Made by a program: the position numbers and the translations under genes. Under the pieces are notes generated by a model. The model was not told the origin of the DNA, made no database searches, and saw only the letters and a program-made list of their open reading frames with translations. From positions 1-37,045 of the forward strand of contig CAMOZC010000004.1 of assembly GCA_946630785.1 (NCBI GenBank): a DNA stretch of 37,045 nucleotides, given 5' to 3'. Position 1 is the first letter of the stretch. Each line of letters begins with the position of its first letter. Positions 31,979 through 37,045 of the stretch are shown here, piece after piece. Origin of the DNA: an uncultured Clostridia bacterium. GTDB taxonomy: Bacteria > Bacillota > Clostridia > Christensenellales > UBA1242.

Positions 31979-32007
31979 GGGACAGGTCGCAGTGTGACGT
32001 GTCACCC
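31979..32007. repeat. Imperfect inverted repeat (hairpin)
   Basis: Twelve or so pairs from GGGACAGGTCGC against GTGACGTGTCACCC around a 3-base loop (31991-31993), with one mismatch and a two-base bulge. It lies 16 bases from the terminator at 31931. GC-rich compared with its surroundings. Could be an RNA hairpin or a REP-like repeat; only one copy is seen here. Confidence 0.45.
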
Positions 32008-32133
32008 ATTTTATCCATTAAAATCCGACACTACCTTTTATCACATTTAAGCCAGCTATTCTCATTCAAATACACACAACCAGTACTGAATAAACCAAAA
32101 CCTTTTCATAGGCAACACTAATAAAAATTTATT

Positions 32134-33195
32134 TTACATTCGATTTGATATTTCATTTTCTAATTCTTCTTTTGATAATTCATTCATCGTTCTTATTGTG
32201 TGATCTTCTAATTTTCCTTTTTTCAGCGAGGCCAACGATAAAACAGCTATTTTATAATAATAAAAATTACCTAAGCTATCTTCAGCTTCCAAATAAATTT
32301 TTTCAGGATTATTAAAAAGGAATTCAAAAACAACAACTCTTTTTGGCAATACTATTGTGTTTCCCGTTAAATTAAACCATTTATTATCATGGAAAATTTT
32401 ATTTAATTTAAATACTGAACAATCAGAATTATCAATTAAAAATCTGGTTTTTAATTTATAAATATCATTATATTCCTCATCTGAAAAACAAGTTTTCATC
32501 CCTGACAAAATTTTAGGTTCTTCTAAAATTAAACTATAATCGAAAATAGGTTTTGCCTTTTTGATTTCTTTTTTTTCTTCTTCTTGTTTTGCGCTTTTGA
32601 TAGTCCAAGCAACACCCCCAAGTGTTAATCCACCACCAACAATTGCAGAAAAAATAGTAATGAGTGAATTAAAAATTGTATTATTATCAGTACCATAACT
32701 TGCAAATACAATTGTTACATAACCAATAACAACAAAAGCTATACATAATAGAATTACAACATTCAACTTATTTTTTAAACAAAACACGCTATAAAATGTA
32801 GTATACAAAATATATACTTCTAAAAAGAAAATTCCAATGCAATAAACTATATTTCCATAAGATGAATTATCGTTATAATACAAAAAATAAGCATAAATAA
32901 AAAATACGAACGATACAACTAATGGCCAAACAATTTCGACTTTAATTATTTTTTTAAATGAAGTGAACAAGACAAACGCAACCCAAACTGTAAATAAAAT
33001 TGCTATTGTTATTTTTAGCGCAAAATTAAATCCAGTATATTTAAAGTTTTCTTCTAAAAATGTTAAAAACATTAAAACCAAAGATGGAATTATAAAATAT
33101 AAATAAATTTTATCAGATGACTGATTTAATTTTTCAAAAAAATTAAACTTTTGCTTTGGCTTTTCTTCTTCCTTGATTGTATTTTTCTTCTTCAT
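32134..33195 (-). CDS. Six-helix membrane protein with cytoplasmic C-terminal domain
   Basis: 353 residues, family not recognised. A charged N-terminus (about 1-28) precedes six hydrophobic helices at about 31-48, 58-80, 90-107, 115-136, 145-167 and 178-200, the last being GGGLTLGGVAWTIK. Residues 201-353 are soluble, begin with a Lys/Glu stretch (KQEEEKKEIKKAKP) and look beta-rich. The order, last helix with GG-LTLGG, charged stretch, beta domain, recurs in many unnamed bacterial membrane proteins of accessory regions. No Shine-Dalgarno; ATG lies 9 bases after a possible -10. Setting next to hsdR suggests, but does not prove, a defence role. Confidence 0.6.
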   Translation of the reverse strand: MKKKNTIKEEEKPKQKFNFFEKLNQSSDKIYLYFIIPSLVLMFLTFLEENFKYTGFNFALKITIAILFTVWVAFVLFTSFKKIIKVEIVWPLVVSFVFFIYAYFLYYNDNSSYGNIVYCIGIFFLEVYILYTTFYSVFCLKNKLNVVILLCIAFVVIGYVTIVFASYGTDNNTIFNSLITIFSAIVGGGLTLGGVAWTIKSAKQEEEKKEIKKAKPIFDYSLILEEPKILSGMKTCFSDEEYNDIYKLKTRFLIDNSDCSVFKLNKIFHDNKWFNLTGNTIVLPKRVVVFEFLFNNPEKIYLEAEDSLGNFYYYKIAVLSLASLKKGKLEDHTIRTMNELSKEELENEISNRM

Positions 33196-33204
33196 AGTTG
33201 TTAA

Positions 33205-33234
33205 ACTATAACATTTAACCTAATATTCAAACAA
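33205..33234 (-). promoter_or_regulatory. Promoter of the six-helix membrane protein
   Basis: Minus-strand -35 TTGTTT (33229-33234), 18-base spacer, -10 TATAGT (33205-33210). Nine bases then lead to ATG 33195, so a leader of about 3 bases is predicted. The weak -35 lowers confidence. Confidence 0.4.
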
Positions 33235-33256
33235 ATATTTTGTGAATAAAGCGTTA

Positions 33257-33649
33257 TTAAAACCTCACTACTCTTGGAGTCGCCGAGAATGAATAAAAAG
33301 TTGCTGTTGCGTTTTCAAAATACAAAACAGCAGTATTGCCATCGTCTTCGTTATACATTCCACGAAGATTTGAATAAGCATCCAACATCGACTTTCTTAC
33401 TTCTCTTCTATCATCGTGAACAAGTTTTCCAGAAAGTCTAATCCACTCTCCATTGATAAAACCAGAAATCTCTACATTTGGATTTGCCATGATTTGTTTG
33501 AAAACATCTTTACTTTTCCCTGTTTGGATGTAAAGTTTATTCTCAAATATATGTGCAGTTCCGAATGGACGAACCCTTGGTTGATTTCCGTCAACTGTTG
33601 CTAAATAATAAACTCCGCATTTCTTTAAAAATTCACATACTTCTTTCAT
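33257..33649 (-). CDS. Pyridoxamine 5'-phosphate oxidase-fold (FMN-binding) protein
   Basis: 130 residues, the usual length of a single split-barrel domain. Motifs: CEFLKKCGVYYLATVDGNQPRVRPFG, LYIQTGKSKDVFKQIMANPN and VEISGFINGEWIRLSGKLV, which is the order of the PNPOx-like putative flavin-nucleotide binding family. The C-terminus (TFYSFSATPRVVRF) fits as well. It would act as a small FMN-dependent reductase or cofactor-binding protein; the substrate is unknown. AAAGGAG lies 5 bases before ATG. It starts 20 bases after the hsdR stop, so it is probably co-transcribed, which is unusual for a metabolic gene and may be chance. Confidence 0.85.
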   Translation of the reverse strand: MKEVCEFLKKCGVYYLATVDGNQPRVRPFGTAHIFENKLYIQTGKSKDVFKQIMANPNVEISGFINGEWIRLSGKLVHDDRREVRKSMLDAYSNLRGMYNEDDGNTAVLYFENATATFYSFSATPRVVRF

Positions 33650-33669
33650 TTCTTCTCCTTTGTGATTTT

Positions 33670-36600
33670 TTAAGCCGCAATACTTATTCCTTGAACATAT
33701 TTATCTACAAGTAACGAAAGTATTAAATTTGTTTTAGCAATAAACATTTCCCTATCATAAGATTCAGGTAAATCACTATCTAATGAATTTTCAATGGCTG
33801 ATTTAACCATTGATACAGTTCTATCGTCTTTGTACCAATCCACAACTAATAATGATTTTCTTTCGGTTACCAATTTATTAAATAAGTTCTTAGCTGCCAG
33901 TTTAACCTTCTGCTCTTCCGCTAAAGTAAGTTTCTTTCCTTTTACAAGCAAATCGTATATTTCCAATTCGCTTTCGGTCAAACCTTCCAATGAAGGTCTC
34001 TCTTGTTCTTTTTGAAGTTCCTCAACTAGTTTTAACAATTGTTCATAGTAATCTTCGTTTTCAGTTCCGCCCGCATTGTATCTATCAATAATACCCTTAT
34101 ATCTTTCAGCAAATCTAATTCTGGTTTGATTTTTATTAATCATTTGTTGCAGGACAGAATCAATATATTCTTTTAAAGCATTTACTTCAATTGCCTTATA
34201 AGGAGCTTCTTTAATTCTCTTTTTAATATCACTTACATCAAGTTTTGTTAAATCAATTACCTTTGAACCTTTAATAACATATTCTTGTTCATCAACTGCA
34301 TCCTGGGCTGTAACTGAGCTATCAAGAATTTGTTGCATTTTACATCTAGCTCTATCTATTTTCTCATCATCAATTAAGTTGTAGAATAAACCATTAATAT
34401 AATTAATTGGTGCAAATTTTTCATTCTCCCAACCCTTCTCAAAAATTTCTGGTTTAGATGCTTCATACAAATTTATCATTGTATTAGAAAGAACTTTAAA
34501 TTTATCTTTATCGGCATCTTTTTCAATTATCGTATCATAAGCTTTACGCAACATTTCAAGTTGATCGAAAGTATCATTCTCTTCAAGAATCTTATTTAAA
34601 TCGATGTTTAAATTAGATAAGAAATTAGATGTTTCATCAATAACTGAATCTAAATTACCAATTAAATTATCAATGTCTTTAATTGGCATTTGGTCTTTTT
34701 CATTTTCCGGTAAAGCATAATCTTTCAATGCCTCTCGCATATATTTAAACACATTGACATAGTCAACAATAATACCACAAGGTTTATTTGGATAAACCCT
34801 ATTTGCTCTTGCAATCGCTTGCATAAGAGTATGAGATTTCATTGGTTTATCTAAATAAAGTGTTGAAAGGTTTTTAACATCAAACCCGGTTAACCACATT
34901 GAACAAACGAAGACTAGCTGTAAATGATTATTGGGGTCTTTAAATTGGTCCTCAATATCTTTACCATCTTGATCAATAAAATTCATTCGTTCTCTATGCT
35001 TCTGAATATCTAATCCTAATTTAGTAAATTTATCGTCATTTCCATCATCTGAAATTACAACCGCCATTTCGACAGAATTCATATAGTCAATAATTTTTGT
35101 AATGTTATCACGCTCTTCTTTTGTTTGCGCATTGTTTCTTTGCTGAATAAAATTCTGTTTTTCCTTAGCCCAATAATATTGGACTTTGTCGTACATTTTA
35201 ACAGTAGTAAATTTATCAACAGAAACAACAAGTCCTTTACCAAGGAATCCCCTACGCGGGAAATGATGAGCAATATCTTTCGCAATTTTATCCAACCTAC
35301 TTTCACGCTTAATAACTTCTAGAATTTTAGATTGCGAATTTTCTAAAAGTCGTGATTCGGCTTCATTTAAGTTCTCTTGTTCAATTATATCAACAATATC
35401 ATCATCCAAGAAATTATTCTCAAGACCTACTTCAGGAACCCTTCTCGAATAAAAAAGTGGCACTGTTGAACCATCGGCAACTGATTGAGCAAAATTATAT
35501 TCAGAAACATAATCACCAAACCATTGATTGGTTAAACGCTTTGAACCTAAAAGTGGCGTACCTGTAAATGCGACAAAATTAGCATTAGGCAAACCAGTTC
35601 TCATATTTTCTGCTAAATCTTTATATTGAGTACGATGTGCTTCATCAACCAAAACAATAATGTCGTTTCTTGTCGAAAGTACTGGATATTTCTTTGTTTT
35701 ATCATATCTAAACTTGTGAATTAATGTAAAAATAAATTCTTTGTTTTGCCCTAGGAATGTCCTTAATTGTTCACTGTCTTTTGGTTGAGATTCATCTTCA
35801 TTTAAAATAACTTCTGTTCTTGCAAAATTCTTATGAATTTGTGTATCCAAATCCTCTCGATCTGTAACAATCAAGAATGTAAAGTTACCGTGAGTCTTTC
35901 TCTTAACCTTTCTTGCAAACATAACCATTGAATAGGATTTTCCACTACCCTGTGTATGCCAAAACACACCAAGCTTTCCTTGCAACTTTTCGCGGTTGTT
36001 AAAAGAATTCATTAAATTATTAACACCAATAAACTGGTGATTTTTAGCAATAATTTTAATTCGCTTGTTTTCAAAGATGATAAAGTTCTCAATGTAATCA
36101 ATCAGCTTATCCTTCTTAAATAAACCGTTAATTAAATATTTAATTGAAATTCCCTCTTCTTCAATTTGTTTGCGATCAATCTTTTCATTTTCACTTTCTT
36201 TTAACCATTCAAAATAATTTTCATAACCAGCATTAAATGCTCCCATTCGTGTTTCTAAACCATTTGATAAAACACAAATTTGGTTAAAAGCAAAAAGATT
36301 GGGAATATCTTGTATATATGATTTTAAATTTTTATTATAAGCTTCTTCAACTTTAACAATGCTATTTTTTAATTCAATAAAAACGAGTGGCAAGCCGTTA
36401 ACAAAAATCAAAACATCTGGACGACGATAATTATATCGACCTTGAATCCACATTTGTGATACAGCGGTAAAAGTGTTGTTATTAGGATTATCAAAATCAA
36501 TTAGCTTGATAAAATCAAAGTCATCCTTACCATTTCGTTTAACATTTATTTTAATATTTTCACGGAGTTTTTTATAAAGTTTATAATTCGTATCCACTAA

Positions 36601-36867
36601 ATCAGCATCGGAAAAATCAAGTGTTAATTTTCTAATTTCGCTATCAATCATCTCGTGAGGAATACTAGGATTGATTCGATACAAAGATTCTTTTAATACA
36701 TTTGGTAAAATACATTCTTTCTTTGATTGACGATGTGTTCCATCGTTCAAATCTTCTTTCATATCAGGAGAACTTGGGCAAACCAAAACATCATATCCGA
36801 AATCTTCCGATTTCAGCATCGCAAGCATTCTTTGCTCAATATCATCTTCCGAAATAAAGTTCTTCAT
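33670..36867 (-). CDS. hsdR: Type I restriction enzyme R subunit (HsdR)
   Basis: 1065 residues, usual length. HsdR translocates DNA with ATP and cuts it far from the recognition site, in a complex with HsdM and HsdS. N-terminal nuclease: RRPDVLIFVNGLPLVFIELKN (Asp151, Glu165, Lys167; PD-ExK). Motor: HTQGSGKSYSMVMFARKV (Lys310), TLIHKFRYD, VDEAHRTQY (Asp408), FTGTPLL, then CSMWLTGFDVKNLSTLYLDK and AIARANRVYPNKPCGIIVDYV. The C-terminal helical part (about 780-1065) binds the core enzyme. Only AGG five to seven bases before ATG. No hsdM or hsdS is in the window; they should lie to the right, upstream on this strand. Confidence 0.95.
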   Translation of the reverse strand: MKNFISEDDIEQRMLAMLKSEDFGYDVLVCPSSPDMKEDLNDGTHRQSKKECILPNVLKESLYRINPSIPHEMIDSEIRKLTLDFSDADLVDTNYKLYKKLRENIKINVKRNGKDDFDFIKLIDFDNPNNNTFTAVSQMWIQGRYNYRRPDVLIFVNGLPLVFIELKNSIVKVEEAYNKNLKSYIQDIPNLFAFNQICVLSNGLETRMGAFNAGYENYFEWLKESENEKIDRKQIEEEGISIKYLINGLFKKDKLIDYIENFIIFENKRIKIIAKNHQFIGVNNLMNSFNNREKLQGKLGVFWHTQGSGKSYSMVMFARKVKRKTHGNFTFLIVTDREDLDTQIHKNFARTEVILNEDESQPKDSEQLRTFLGQNKEFIFTLIHKFRYDKTKKYPVLSTRNDIIVLVDEAHRTQYKDLAENMRTGLPNANFVAFTGTPLLGSKRLTNQWFGDYVSEYNFAQSVADGSTVPLFYSRRVPEVGLENNFLDDDIVDIIEQENLNEAESRLLENSQSKILEVIKRESRLDKIAKDIAHHFPRRGFLGKGLVVSVDKFTTVKMYDKVQYYWAKEKQNFIQQRNNAQTKEERDNITKIIDYMNSVEMAVVISDDGNDDKFTKLGLDIQKHRERMNFIDQDGKDIEDQFKDPNNHLQLVFVCSMWLTGFDVKNLSTLYLDKPMKSHTLMQAIARANRVYPNKPCGIIVDYVNVFKYMREALKDYALPENEKDQMPIKDIDNLIGNLDSVIDETSNFLSNLNIDLNKILEENDTFDQLEMLRKAYDTIIEKDADKDKFKVLSNTMINLYEASKPEIFEKGWENEKFAPINYINGLFYNLIDDEKIDRARCKMQQILDSSVTAQDAVDEQEYVIKGSKVIDLTKLDVSDIKKRIKEAPYKAIEVNALKEYIDSVLQQMINKNQTRIRFAERYKGIIDRYNAGGTENEDYYEQLLKLVEELQKEQERPSLEGLTESELEIYDLLVKGKKLTLAEEQKVKLAAKNLFNKLVTERKSLLVVDWYKDDRTVSMVKSAIENSLDSDLPESYDREMFIAKTNLILSLLVDKYVQGISIAA

Positions 36868-36888
36868 ACCGCCTCACTTCACTATACA

Positions 36889-37045
36889 CTATTTTATAGT
36901 TTTAATAAAGTCCCTAAATTTTTTGATTATTTTATAATTATTAAAACAAACATCTCTATATTTATTATTTGAAGATAACTGCACAAATGATATTCCATCA
37001 TTATTTATCCTGGTCAGTTCTTCTGGTACATCAGCAACACCACGT
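36889..37045 (-). CDS. 3' end of an unknown gene cut by the window edge
   Basis: An open frame of 51 codons from the edge to TAG at 36889-36891, 21 bases before hsdR and in the same direction. The peptide starts RGVADVPEELTRINNDG, then ISFVQLSSNNKYRDVCFNNY and ends KKFRDFIKTIK. It has protein-like composition and probably belongs to the hsdR operon. Not recognised; too short to call hsdS or any other type I component. Confidence 0.55.
   Translation of the reverse strand, partial: RGVADVPEELTRINNDGISFVQLSSNNKYRDVCFNNYKIIKKFRDFIKTIK

Larger units (their letters stand above)
31629..32133. other. Gene-free stretch of 505 bases
   Basis: No open frame here has a ribosome binding site and protein-like content. 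It holds a terminator (31931-31963), an imperfect hairpin (31979-32007) and an orphan AGGAGG near 31659-31664. It may be the scar of a lost gene between two defence units. Confidence 0.5.

Noticed and set aside
31945-32007. CRISPR-like repeats
   Set aside because: Two unlike hairpins, no regular repeat-spacer array, no cas genes.

Overview
The window looks like chromosome of a low-GC, Gram-positive-type bacterium (Bacillota). The DNA is AT-rich and many genes carry AAGGAGG-type ribosome binding sites. It also has a FakB/PlsX/FakA fatty-acid kinase operon, a divergent TetR/MMPL pair and no Gram-negative envelope genes. Trp is always TGG, TAA is by far the commonest stop, TAG is occasional, and TGA ends only the NUDIX gene among the intact genes, so the standard code fits. 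I cannot place the organism more finely; an uncultured host-associated lineage is a guess.

Layout. Positions 1-2000 hold tRNA-Lys(TTT), a DUF2726-like membrane-anchored protein, rplS with a long basic tail, and a permuted NlpC/P60-like protein. Positions 2066-4651 are an AT-rich accessory cassette on the minus strand: a sigma-70 region 4-like protein, two unknowns, then two tandem GIY-YIG paralogues, one with a membrane anchor. tRNA-Lys(CTT) follows. Positions 4877-14416 are a housekeeping and lipid block: an MTH1-like NUDIX hydrolase, a GT39-like membrane glycosyltransferase and an acidic unknown. Next comes a divergent pair, an OlsB-like N-acyltransferase and a PlsC-like acyltransferase followed by a VTT membrane protein. 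Across a bidirectional terminator lies degV(fakB)-plsX-fakA. These genes together would feed exogenous fatty acids into acyl-phosphate and acyl-ACP and on into polar lipids, possibly amino-acid lipids. Positions 14655-22240 hold an M6 metalloprotease lipoprotein, an unknown, a truncated gene fragment, and an MMPL exporter divergent from its likely TetR repressor.

Positions 22444-37045 are visibly more AT-rich and read as a defence island. It contains a 1620-residue DnaQ-like exonuclease/RecQ helicase/UvrD helicase fusion. It also has a Kiwa-type pair (kwaA, kwaB) arranged tail to tail instead of as an operon. The other members are a DUF4143 AAA ATPase, an HNH endonuclease, a six-helix membrane protein, a pyridoxamine-oxidase-fold protein and a type I restriction HsdR whose partners must lie beyond the right edge.

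The points most worth a second look are: (1) kwaB is split from its start codon and Shine-Dalgarno by a run of eight A, and one A fewer gives a full-length frame; (2) the convergent kwaA and kwaB share one CTAG as both stop codons; (3) the three-part nuclease-helicase-helicase fusion; (4) the sigma-like/GIY-YIG cassette; (5) several genes that start 6-12 nt after a good -10 box and lack a Shine-Dalgarno, which suggests leaderless mRNAs. All family assignments come from reading motifs, not from searches.
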